Shown: one piece after another, positions 1-7,206 of the stretch | Layout of the letters: each line of letters begins with the position of its first letter | Position numbering within the stretch: the stretch's first letter is position 1 | Source of the DNA: Aureispira sp. CCB-QB1 | Lineage (GTDB): Bacteria; Bacteroidota; Bacteroidia; Chitinophagales; Saprospiraceae | Length of the DNA stretch: 34,384 nucleotides | Reading direction: 5' to 3' | Assembly (NCBI GenBank): GCA_945870185.1 | Contig: CAMBRK010000046.1 | Location: 1-34,384 of the forward strand | Translations under genes and position numbers: made by a program | Notes under the pieces: model-generated | Told to the model about the DNA's origin: nothing | Database searches by the model: none | The model's input: the letters and a program-made list of their open reading frames with translations, nothing else

Positions 1-57
1 CAATTGTTTGAAAATTGGCTGGCCGACTAAATTTTTTGAGTTATCTTTGACTGTCAT
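1..57 (-). CDS. IS4-like (DUF4372-type) transposase, N-terminal fragment cut by window edge
   Basis: Reading the minus strand from an ATG at 57-55, the frame stays open to base 1 and gives 19 residues containing NLVGQPIFKQL. From memory, a short leader followed by (F/L)xGQPI(F/Y)xQL is the usual start of the DUF4372 domain at the N terminus of IS4-family transposases in Bacteroidota. The rest of the gene, including any DDE catalytic residues, lies outside the window. The element would end somewhere between 58 and about 206, because cysE begins at 207. Nineteen residues are too few for certainty. A competing reading is the last ten codons of a plus-strand gene ending at 28-30 (LFENWLAD then stop). 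Confidence 0.55.
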   Translation of the reverse strand, partial: MTVKDNSKNLVGQPIFKQL

Positions 58-91
58 ACTTAATGTGTTTGGTAGCCAAAAGGTATGACAA

Positions 92-131
92 AAGGGTTAA
101 TCTTTGAGGTTAACCCGCTTTTTTATTTTTT
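92..131 (+). terminator. Hairpin plus T-run upstream of cysE
   Basis: Arms GGGTTAA (94-100) and TTAACCC (110-116) are perfectly complementary around a 9-base loop, followed by a T-rich run at 119-130. This looks like a rho-independent terminator for plus-strand transcription. On the minus strand the hairpin is followed by only four T, so it may act weakly in that direction too. It sits between the putative transposase start (57) and cysE (207). It may therefore belong to the insertion-sequence end or to an older upstream gene. Confidence 0.6.
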
Positions 132-206
132 TAGTCGGTTAGTAGTGATTTTAACCATATTTTAAGCTATTTACCTTCTTTTTTTGTTTACTAAGAAAAT
201 TCAACT

Positions 207-1025
207 TTGACAAATAATATTTTTTTAGATCTGCTCCTTGAAAAACATCATCAGACACAAGAAGTGCCTACATCAAGAATGGTAAGCCAATGGGCATATT
301 CGTTGTTAGAAATTCTATTTCCAGAAGTATCAGAAAAAAGACTTACTTCAAAAGGAGAGTTGGAAAACGAATTGAACAAATTAAAATTGGATTTAAAAAC
401 TTTATTAATCAATACCAAATCCTGTGAGCCAATTCGTCATGATGAAATAGTATTTGATTTTTTTGAGTTTCTACCTCAAATTTATACATATCTCATAAAA
501 GACATTGATGCAGCTATAGAAGGAGATCCTGCAGCCACTTGTACTTATGAAATCGTAAGAAGTTACCCGGGTTTTATGGCTATATACATTTACAGGATAG
601 CACATAGGTTACATACTTCCCATGTACCTTTTATACCCCGGATTCTGAGTGAATTTGCACATTCGAAAACTGGAATAGACATTCATCCTGCTGCCATTAT
701 TGGGTCTTCTTTCTTTATTGATCATGGTACGGGAGTAGTCATAGGTGAGACTGCAGTTATAGGCGATAATGTCAAAATCTATCAAGGTGTTACCATAGGT
801 GCTCTCAGTATCAGTAAAAAGATGGCTGGTAAAAAAAGACATCCAAGTATTGAAGACAATGTAGTCATTTATTCTGGTGCTACTATTTTGGGTGGCGAAA
901 CGGTAATAGGACATGGCAGTGTCATTGGAGGTAATGTGTGGCTGACTCAGTCATGCCCTCCTGGTACAAAGATATATCACAATGCAGATAATAAAATAAT
1001 AGAAAGTGTATGGGTAGGAAAATAA
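207..1025 (+). CDS. cysE: Serine O-acetyltransferase (EpsC/CysE type)
   Basis: Cytoplasmic enzyme that transfers acetyl from acetyl-CoA to L-serine, the first step of cysteine synthesis. The 272 residues have an alpha-helical N-terminal half and, from about residue 155, a left-handed beta-helix of hexapeptide repeats. Catalytic residues can be matched to E. coli CysE: Asp107 (GDPAA), Asp172-His173 in IDHGTG, and His212 in KRHPSI. The start is TTG at 207: an in-frame TAA lies at 192-194, no ATG intervenes, and the next Met is residue 25, inside the conserved N-terminal region. The last 16 bases overlap the next gene, so the two are probably translationally coupled. The long N-terminal domain is typical of Bacteroidota EpsC proteins. 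No clear promoter was seen in front. Confidence 0.95.
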   Translation: MTNNIFLDLLLEKHHQTQEVPTSRMVSQWAYSLLEILFPEVSEKRLTSKGELENELNKLKLDLKTLLINTKSCEPIRHDEIVFDFFEFLPQIYTYLIKDIDAAIEGDPAATCTYEIVRSYPGFMAIYIYRIAHRLHTSHVPFIPRILSEFAHSKTGIDIHPAAIIGSSFFIDHGTGVVIGETAVIGDNVKIYQGVTIGALSISKKMAGKKRHPSIEDNVVIYSGATILGGETVIGHGSVIGGNVWLTQSCPPGTKIYHNADNKIIESVWVGK

Positions 1026-1885
1026 TTGACTTAGTAGGCCAAACACCATTGGTAGAAATCACCAAACTCAATACTAATCCGAATGTTAAAGTATTTGCCA
1101 AAATGGAAGGCCACAATCCTAGAGGAAGTGTAAAAGACAGGGCAGCTTTAAATATGATTTCGGAAGCTCTGAAGCGCGGCGATATACATAAAAACACGAC
1201 TTTAATAGAAGCTACGAGCGGTAATACTGGGATAGCTTTGGCCATGATAGCGGGTACTTTTGGTATTCCTATAGAACTCGTAATGCCTTCCAATAGTACC
1301 AGGGAACGCACACAAACTATGGAAGCTTTTGGCGCTAAGGTGATTTTATTGGATGATATCGAAGCGTGCAGGGATTATGCTGAAGAAAAGTCGAAAAAAG
1401 ACGATTACTATATGTTGGACCAATTTGCAAACAAGGATAATTACATGGCTCATTATCATACAACAGGTCCGGAGATATGGAAGGCTACTGCCGGAAAAGT
1501 GACTCATTTTGTAAGTTCTATGGGTACTACGGGTACGATTATGGGCACATCCATGTTTCTGAAAGAAATGAATCAAGAGATACAAATCGTTGGATGTCAG
1601 CCCACGGATGGATCTTCTATACCTGGTATTCGGAGATGGACTCCGGAGTATTTACCTAAAATTTTTGATCAAAGTCGTGTTGATCTGATTATGGATGTAT
1701 CTCAGGAAGAAGCCACAAATATGGCTAAAAAATTGGCACTACATGAAGGAGTGTTTTCAGGGATGAGTGCCGGAGGTGCCGCAGCAAAAGCGCTCGAAAT
1801 TGCCCCATCATTAGATAGTGGTGTGATCGTTTTTATCTCCTGCGATCGTGGTGATAGATATCTGAGTAGTGATTTGTTTGTCTAG
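1010..1885 (+). CDS. cysM: Cysteine synthase B-type (O-acetylserine sulfhydrylase)
   Basis: PLP enzyme that makes cysteine from O-acetylserine and sulfide (or thiosulfate, in the B isozyme). The PLP lysine is Lys42 in GSVKDRAA, the substrate loop TSGNTG is at 69-74, and the phosphate-binding loop GTTGT starts near 172. The stretch GIRRWTPEYLP is the CysM signature that separates it from CysK, and 291 residues is the usual CysM length. The ATG at 1010 lies inside the end of cysE (16-base overlap), so product and substrate enzymes are made from one message. CysE here would feed this enzyme directly. A long reading frame on the opposite strand is only a shadow of this gene. Confidence 0.95.
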   Translation: MGRKIIDLVGQTPLVEITKLNTNPNVKVFAKMEGHNPRGSVKDRAALNMISEALKRGDIHKNTTLIEATSGNTGIALAMIAGTFGIPIELVMPSNSTRERTQTMEAFGAKVILLDDIEACRDYAEEKSKKDDYYMLDQFANKDNYMAHYHTTGPEIWKATAGKVTHFVSSMGTTGTIMGTSMFLKEMNQEIQIVGCQPTDGSSIPGIRRWTPEYLPKIFDQSRVDLIMDVSQEEATNMAKKLALHEGVFSGMSAGGAAAKALEIAPSLDSGVIVFISCDRGDRYLSSDLFV

Positions 1886-1912
1886 AAATTATTGTTGAGT
1901 AACATTGGTTTC

Positions 1913-1942
1913 ATTGATATGTGCTTCATGTATGTATTTTTG
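1913..1942 (+). promoter_or_regulatory. Candidate Bacteroidota promoter for the multihaem cytochrome
   Basis: TATTTTTG at 1935-1942 matches the -7 consensus TAnnTTTG. ATTG at 1913-1916 is a weak -33 element with an 18-base spacer. Transcription would start roughly 15 bases before the TTG start at 1966, which fits that start choice. Confidence 0.35.
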
Positions 1943-1965
1943 AGACATAATAAAAAACTCTTGTT

Positions 1966-3165
1966 TTGAATAATAAATACTTTTTGCCATTATCATCTAT
2001 TTTTGTTATTGCATTAGCCATATTTTACATTGAATTATTTGTAGAAGATTTTGTAGTTGTAGTGCCTTTAAAAAAAAGTTGGGAGAAGGCTGTACCTCAT
2101 CAGGAAGTGCCCAATGGACTTGTTTCATTAAAAGCTAAAGATTGTGGTGCTTGCCACGTCAATCATTATGAAGAATGGAAAAAATCTACCCATTCTCAGG
2201 CTTGGACTGACATGCAATTTCAGGCTGAATTGAAAAAAGAATCCAGCCCATTCCTCTGCATAAATTGTCATATTCCTCTGCAAAATCAACAAGAGTACAA
2301 AGTGACCGGACTGGAGTTTGGTGATATTTATAAACCTGTTAAAGAAAAAAATCTACATTTTGACCCAGAATTACAATCTGAGGGCATCACGTGTGCAAGT
2401 TGTCATGTAAGGAATAATACAATCATTGGGCCTACAGGCAGCCAACTGGCACCTCATCCTGTAGTGAAAGACAACTTTCATTTGTCCGAAAATCTATGTA
2501 TTAGTTGCCACAATGCTACCGCAGTGGTAACCCCAACATTAGCTTGTTCCTTCGAAACTGGAGACGAATGGAAAAATGGCCCTTACTATGGTAAAAAAAA
2601 TTGTTTGAGTTGTCACATGCCCGAAACCCATCGATCCATAGTAGCTGGAATGCCTGAAAGAAAAAGCAGGTTTCATAGTTTTCCCGCTTCCGGTATCCCC
2701 AAGTCACCTAACCATCATCCCGAAAGACTGGAAAGCCTAGAATTCAAAACTTCAAAGGTGAAGTCCGTTTACAAACAAAATGATAGTCTAAATTTTGTTA
2801 TTACCCTTATCAATGCACATGCCGGGCATAGAGTCCCTTCCGGCAATCCAGAAAGATTCATAATCACTAATATATGGATCAAGGATGAAAATGGAAAAAT
2901 CATAAAAACTCAGGAAAACAGAATAGGAGAACATTGGGAGTGGCACCCTGTAGCTGCAAAAATCAGTGATAATAATCTCAATCCGGGTGAGTCCAGATCT
3001 TATAATTTTTCAACCATGCTCCACCAAAAAGGAAAATATAATATAGAAATTCAGGTTTCAAAACATAGGCTTACTCCGGAATCAGCCAAATACAATAAGC
3101 TGGGAAAGGAATATCCGCTTTCATTTATAGCATGGGAAAAAACAATCCCTTTCAAAGTAAAATAA
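1966..3165 (+). CDS. Exported multihaem c-type cytochrome (five CXXCH, c554-like)
   Basis: Periplasmic or membrane-anchored electron carrier of 399 residues. An N-terminal hydrophobic segment (about 7-25) is an uncleaved anchor or signal. Five CXXCH haem-binding motifs follow at residues 60 (CGACH), 98 (CINCH), 143 (CASCH), 178 (CISCH) and 213 (CLSCH). The motif EEWKKSTHSQAW after the first haem is typical of the cytochrome c554 family, where the His serves as a distal haem ligand. Residues from about 245 to the end carry no haem and look like a beta-sandwich. The start is TTG at 1966: TAA at 1951-1953 is in frame upstream, and the first ATG lies beyond the first haem site. No reductase or haem-lyase gene is adjacent, so its redox partner is unknown. 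It ends 9 bases from the convergent MATE gene. Confidence 0.85.
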   Translation: MNNKYFLPLSSIFVIALAIFYIELFVEDFVVVVPLKKSWEKAVPHQEVPNGLVSLKAKDCGACHVNHYEEWKKSTHSQAWTDMQFQAELKKESSPFLCINCHIPLQNQQEYKVTGLEFGDIYKPVKEKNLHFDPELQSEGITCASCHVRNNTIIGPTGSQLAPHPVVKDNFHLSENLCISCHNATAVVTPTLACSFETGDEWKNGPYYGKKNCLSCHMPETHRSIVAGMPERKSRFHSFPASGIPKSPNHHPERLESLEFKTSKVKSVYKQNDSLNFVITLINAHAGHRVPSGNPERFIITNIWIKDENGKIIKTQENRIGEHWEWHPVAAKISDNNLNPGESRSYNFSTMLHQKGKYNIEIQVSKHRLTPESAKYNKLGKEYPLSFIAWEKTIPFKVK

Positions 3166-3174
3166 ATGCGCTGC

Positions 3175-4578
3175 CTATACCTTTATTGACTTCCACTTTC
3201 CTTTCTTAAACACCCAATATGCTACAATGGCGATGGCTGTCTCGGCTATAGGGACCGCTGCAAAAACACCTTCCAAACCAACTGATGTATGCTTCATAAA
3301 AAAGTAAGCCAACGGTATTTGCAGCATCCAAAACCCTATAAAATTGATCCACGTTGGTGTAGATGTGTCCCCAGCTCCATTTAAAGCCTGCATCATGACC
3401 ATACCAATACCATAAAAAACAAAACCCGAGCCTATGATTTGCAATGCTTTAACTCCAATTTTTATTACTTCCGCATCATTAGAAAAGAAGGAAATGATAG
3501 GATTAGACAAAAAGATAAAAACCAAACTGACCATGGCCATAAACATTATATTGTACTTTGCAGCCAATAGGACACTTTGTTCAGCTCTTTCAGGTTGGTT
3601 GGCCCCGAGATTCTGACCGATCAAAGTAGCAGCAGCATTGCTCAGTCCCCATGCAGGTAATATAAAAAACACTACATTTCGTATCGCTATCTGATATCCT
3701 GCAGCCGCAGTATCACCTCCGGTATCAGCAACAATTCTGGTAAGTACTATCCAAGATCCTGAAGCTATGATAAATTGAAAAGTGGCTGGCCAGGCAAGCA
3801 ATAATGAAGATTTTATAATTTCAAAATCAGGTATAATGGCTTTCCAGTAAATCTTGATAACACCATCTCCACGCAATAGATGATATATCTGATATGCTAC
3901 GCCACTACCTCTACCTATGCATGTGGCAATGGCTGCACCTTCTAATCCCCAACCTTTCCATGATCCAATCCCATAAATCAACAATGGGTCTAGGATGATA
4001 TTCAAAATACTGGCTATCCATAAACTCTTCATTGCCAATGCTGCATTTCCCGCTCCTCTAAAGATGCCATTGATCAAAAATATCATAACAATGACTATAT
4101 TGAATCCAAACATGATCCGTGTAAATCCTTTGCCTTGAGCAATCACTTGCTCACTTGCGCCCATAAATTTTAATAAATCATCTGCCATAAACCATCCAAT
4201 GATCCCCATCAAAATGGACAATACTACAGAAATAATGATCACTTGAACAGCTGAATTTGATGCAGCCTGATAGTTTTTTTCGCCTACTCTCCTTGCAATG
4301 ATGGCTGTCGCCGCTGTACTGAGCCCTATAGCAATAGAATAAATAATAGTAATCAAAGATTCTGTATAGGCTACTACAGCAATTGCTTCTTTGCCAAGTT
4401 TGCCCACAAAATACATATCAACCAATGCAAAAACACTTTCAAGGCTCAGCTCCAGAATCATCGGAATAGCCAACATAAATATGGCTAATCTGATACTCCC
4501 TTGCGTATAGTCTCTATCTTCTCCACGTAAGGCTTCTTTGAATATTTTGAATATATTAATTACTTTATTAACACCCAT
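3175..4578 (-). CDS. MATE-family efflux transporter
   Basis: Inner-membrane exporter of the multidrug and toxic compound extrusion family, which moves organic cations or other toxicants out in exchange for Na+ or H+. At 467 residues with about twelve hydrophobic segments it is full length for the NorM/DinF-like families. Family-typical stretches are IPMILELSLESVFALVDMYF near residue 35 and ARRVGEKN near 95. The substrate cannot be told from sequence. Its start (4578) faces the ArsR-family gene across 144 bases that carry two palindromes, and the one nearer this gene would overlap its likely -33 region. The repressor may therefore control this exporter too, which is an inference. Confidence 0.92.
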   Translation of the reverse strand: MGVNKVINIFKIFKEALRGEDRDYTQGSIRLAIFMLAIPMILELSLESVFALVDMYFVGKLGKEAIAVVAYTESLITIIYSIAIGLSTAATAIIARRVGEKNYQAASNSAVQVIIISVVLSILMGIIGWFMADDLLKFMGASEQVIAQGKGFTRIMFGFNIVIVMIFLINGIFRGAGNAALAMKSLWIASILNIILDPLLIYGIGSWKGWGLEGAAIATCIGRGSGVAYQIYHLLRGDGVIKIYWKAIIPDFEIIKSSLLLAWPATFQFIIASGSWIVLTRIVADTGGDTAAAGYQIAIRNVVFFILPAWGLSNAAATLIGQNLGANQPERAEQSVLLAAKYNIMFMAMVSLVFIFLSNPIISFFSNDAEVIKIGVKALQIIGSGFVFYGIGMVMMQALNGAGDTSTPTWINFIGFWMLQIPLAYFFMKHTSVGLEGVFAAVPIAETAIAIVAYWVFKKGKWKSIKV

Positions 4579-4626
4579 TTGTTGACTCCAAACAATTATA
4601 AAAACGCATAAAGGTAGGTCGTTTCC

Positions 4627-4641
4627 TTCGACTTTGTCGAA
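4627..4641. promoter_or_regulatory. Palindromic operator A between MATE and the ArsR-family gene
   Basis: TTCGAC-TTT-GTCGAA is a perfect 6-base inverted repeat. On the minus strand TTCG, 21 bases and TACCTTTA (4616-4609) form a plausible promoter for the MATE gene, and this palindrome covers its -33 side. The TTTGTCGAAA core recurs in operator B about 60 bases to the right. Confidence 0.5.
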
Positions 4642-4685
4642 AAATATGCATAATTAATATAGAAATTGTAGGTAAATCCAACTTA

Positions 4686-4705
4686 ATTTCGATATTTGTC
4701 GAAAT
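4686..4705. promoter_or_regulatory. Palindromic operator B over the ArsR-family promoter
   Basis: ATTTCGA-TATTTG-TCGAAAT has 7-base perfect arms around a 6-base spacer. The spacer contains the TATTTG of a likely -7 element (GATATTTG, 4691-4698), so a bound repressor would block the promoter. It ends 17 bases before the TTG start chosen for the regulator, which suggests autorepression. Confidence 0.6.
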
Positions 4706-4722
4706 ATAAAATCATTTTAATT

Positions 4723-4980
4723 TTGAATACTATTTTTAAGGCATTAAACGATCCCATTAGAAGAGATATTTTGGATTTGCTCAAAGACAAAGACATGTCT
4801 GCGGGAGATATAGCGGAACATTTTAATATAGGTAAGCCCACGATTTCTCATCATTTGGATTTATTGCGTCAAGCCGGATTAGTTACATCAGAAAAGCAAG
4901 GACAATTTATCATCTACAGCATCAATACTACAGTACTCGATGAGATGCTACAGTGGATCTATCAGATCAAATCAAAATAA
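4723..4980 (+). CDS. ArsR/SdpR-family transcriptional repressor
   Basis: Small winged-helix repressor of 85 residues. It opens with NTIFKALNDPIRRDILDLL, the usual start of SdpR-like ArsR proteins. The recognition helix lies in IGKPTISHHLDLLRQAGLV and the wing in SEKQGQFIIYSIN. No metal-binding CXC motif is present, so it is not a classic arsenic sensor. The start is TTG at 4723. TTG at 4696 is also open but would place operator B inside the gene, and there is no ATG before the HTH. An sdpI-like gene follows 25 bases downstream, as in Bacillus sdpRI, where the membrane protein sequesters the repressor; whether that happens here is inferred. Confidence 0.85.
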   Translation: MNTIFKALNDPIRRDILDLLKDKDMSAGDIAEHFNIGKPTISHHLDLLRQAGLVTSEKQGQFIIYSINTTVLDEMLQWIYQIKSK

Positions 4981-5005
4981 TCATCACCTTTTAAATCAAA
5001 ACATT

Positions 5006-5653
5006 ATGAAACATTTATCCTTAAAAAATCTAATTTTAGTGGTATTTCTTTCTGCTCCCATCATTTACTTAAAAATGGTATATAATGATCTTCCACAAAA
5101 AGTAGCATTACATTTCGGTGCAGACGGGCAGCCAGATAGATATGGAGAAAAAAGTGAACTGTGGACGCCTATTCTTATCATGATGTCAGTTGCATTGGTT
5201 ACGTACCTCATTGTAACCAATATAGGTAAGATAGACCCCAAAAAGCAAACACTCCAATCTCAGGAACTTATGCAAAAGCTAGGTCTGACCATAGTAAGTT
5301 TTGTAAGTATCCTCACGATGTATATCGTTTACAGTAGTTATAATCCTACGGATGGTAAACTTGTATTTATTATGTTGGGTTTATTTTTTGCAGCCATTGG
5401 CAATTTTATGAACAATATTAAACCCAACTACTTCGTAGGGCTACGTCTGCCATGGACACTCGAAAATGAAGATAACTGGCGAAAAACACACCATTTGGCA
5501 AGTAAGCTATGGGTTGGTGGTGGTTTACTCATCGCTACTTTGGCTGTTTTTATAACAACAAGTTTGATGTCAAAAATCATGTTGCCGATTGTGCTTCTGA
5601 TAGTCATAATACCTTCAGTATATTCTTACCAATATTATAAAAAAACAAAATAA
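5006..5653 (+). CDS. SdpI-family membrane protein (DUF1648 + SdpI domain)
   Basis: Polytopic inner-membrane protein of 215 residues. It has an N-terminal DUF1648 segment (about 12-60, with LHFGADGQPDRYGEKSE) and the SdpI signature at about 141-173 (NYFVGLRLPWTL, then the NWRKTHHLASKLW stretch). Hydrophobic segments lie near 8-25, 53-72, 93-110, 119-136 and two at the C terminus. In Bacillus SdpI gives immunity to the SdpC toxin and binds SdpR at the membrane; in other phyla the role is unknown. I chose the ATG at 5006, since earlier in-frame codons overlap the regulator's end and look non-coding. Its stop overlaps the next ATG by one base (TAATG), which suggests coupled translation. Confidence 0.88.
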   Translation: MKHLSLKNLILVVFLSAPIIYLKMVYNDLPQKVALHFGADGQPDRYGEKSELWTPILIMMSVALVTYLIVTNIGKIDPKKQTLQSQELMQKLGLTIVSFVSILTMYIVYSSYNPTDGKLVFIMLGLFFAAIGNFMNNIKPNYFVGLRLPWTLENEDNWRKTHHLASKLWVGGGLLIATLAVFITTSLMSKIMLPIVLLIVIIPSVYSYQYYKKTK

Positions 5654-7071
5654 TGAACCACTTTAAAATATATCAAATGTACAAAGTAATCATATTAATG
5701 ATTTTGGCTTTACCATTGCAAAGTCAGTCAGACATTACAGGCTCATGGCATGGCTTACTGAAAATCCAAAGTCTACAACTCAGATTGGTATTCCATATCA
5801 AGTCTGTTGAAGGCTCATTAAAAGCGACGATGGATAGCCCCGATCAAGGCGCAAAAGATATCACCGTAGATCAAATATCTTACGAGGAAAATCAGCTAAA
5901 ACTTTCTGTTAAAAGTGCGGGAATAATCTATGAAGGAGTATTTGGTTCTGAACATATCATCAAAGGTACATTCAAGCAAGGCCCATATACTTTTCCACTT
6001 GACCTTACTAAAAATATACCAGAAAAAGAAATCATCACCAAGCCACAAGATCCTATTAAGCCCTATCCATATATGTCAGAAGACATTTTTTTTGAAAACA
6101 AAAAAGCTGGAATTACTTTAGCGGGTACTTTGACTATACCATTTGAAGATAGGCAGTATCCTGTAGTAATATTGATCAGTGGAAGTGGTCCACAAAACAG
6201 AGATTCTGAATTGCTCGGCCACAGACCTTTTTTGGTTCTTTCAGATTACCTCACCCGCAACGGAATAGCTGTTTTACGTTTTGACGATCGTGGTACATCA
6301 TCGTCCAAAGGAAATTTTCAGTCTGCGACCAGTGCAGATTTTGCATCTGATGTCGAAGCTGGAATTGAATATTTAAAAACAAGAAAAGAAATAAATAAAG
6401 CCAGTATAGGTCTCATCGGACATAGTGAAGGTGGTTTGATAGCACCGCTCGTAGCATCAAACTCAAAGGATGTTGCTTTTATTGTACTTTTAGCTGGTCC
6501 AGGCATTCCTGGTGATCAGATATTATTACTTCAGCAGGAATTGATAGGAAGAGTAACAGGGGTAAGCGAGCAGGACATTGCAAAATTAAAAAAAGACAAT
6601 GAAGCTTGCTTCAACATAATCAAAAAAGCCAAAGATGAAAGTAAAGTAAAAGCCGAACTAATACAATATGTAACTCAAATGTTAGAAAACAACCCTAATC
6701 AGCAGGTACCGTCGGGTATGACCAAAGAAACATTTGTAGCAACACAAGTAAGTCAGTTAACCAGTCCATGGATGCAATTTTTCCTTACCTACGACCCTCA
6801 ACCTGCACTTAGCAAATTAAAATGCCCCGTTTTGGCACTAAATGGTGAAAAAGATTTGCAAGTACCGCCCAAAGAAAATTTATCTGCAATAAAGGCAGGA
6901 CTCAAAAAAGCAAAAAGTAAGAATGTCACGATCAAAGAGTTGCCAGGGCTCAATCATTTATTTCAGGAAAGTAATACAGGCGCTCCGTCTGAATATGCTG
7001 AGATAGAACAAACATTTTCGCCAATTGCGCTAGTAGAGATCTTGAATTGGGTTAATGGGATTGTAAAGTGA
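5653..7071 (+). CDS. Secreted alpha/beta hydrolase with N-terminal beta domain
   Basis: Exported serine hydrolase of 472 residues. A signal peptide covers about residues 9-25 (VIILMILALPLQSQS); Met9 is an alternative start. A lipocalin-like beta domain (about 27-120), common in Bacteroidota hydrolases, precedes the alpha/beta hydrolase fold. The catalytic triad is Ser258 in GHSEGG, Asp401 in NGEKDLQVP and His435 in LPGLNHLF. The oxyanion region is SGSGPQNRD near 176. The substrate is probably an ester or peptide, but this cannot be fixed. It overlaps the sdpI-like gene by one base, so it is the third gene of that unit. Its C terminus faces mnmE across 135 bases. Confidence 0.88.
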   Translation: MNHFKIYQMYKVIILMILALPLQSQSDITGSWHGLLKIQSLQLRLVFHIKSVEGSLKATMDSPDQGAKDITVDQISYEENQLKLSVKSAGIIYEGVFGSEHIIKGTFKQGPYTFPLDLTKNIPEKEIITKPQDPIKPYPYMSEDIFFENKKAGITLAGTLTIPFEDRQYPVVILISGSGPQNRDSELLGHRPFLVLSDYLTRNGIAVLRFDDRGTSSSKGNFQSATSADFASDVEAGIEYLKTRKEINKASIGLIGHSEGGLIAPLVASNSKDVAFIVLLAGPGIPGDQILLLQQELIGRVTGVSEQDIAKLKKDNEACFNIIKKAKDESKVKAELIQYVTQMLENNPNQQVPSGMTKETFVATQVSQLTSPWMQFFLTYDPQPALSKLKCPVLALNGEKDLQVPPKENLSAIKAGLKKAKSKNVTIKELPGLNHLFQESNTGAPSEYAEIEQTFSPIALVEILNWVNGIVK

Positions 7072-7206
7072 TAGTTGCTATACATGCAAAATCCTTTTTT
7101 CAAGATATAAATTATGCAAAGTTAAGTGCTTGAGCATAAGTAAAGTTATGGCTAGAATTTGGTCAAAACATTCAAGATATAACTTTAAAATAAAATTTGG
7201 CTGTAC

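Noticed and set aside
1-30. Plus-strand frame ending LFENWLAD then TAA
   Set aside because: Only ten codons are visible, and the minus-strand frame over the same bases gives a recognisable transposase start, so I prefer that.
922-1311. 129-codon minus-strand frame antisense to cysM
   Set aside because: It lies wholly inside two conserved genes; its sequence mirrors CysM codons and shows no family features.
4696-4722. Nine extra N-terminal codons of the ArsR-type gene (TTG 4696)
   Set aside because: They would overlap the operator and the -7 element, and homologues begin at about NTIFKAL.
7099-7182. Direct repeat TTCAAGATATAA (7099-7110 and 7171-7182) between the hydrolase gene and mnmE
   Set aside because: Short, AT-rich and only two copies; no hairpin or mobile-element feature goes with it.
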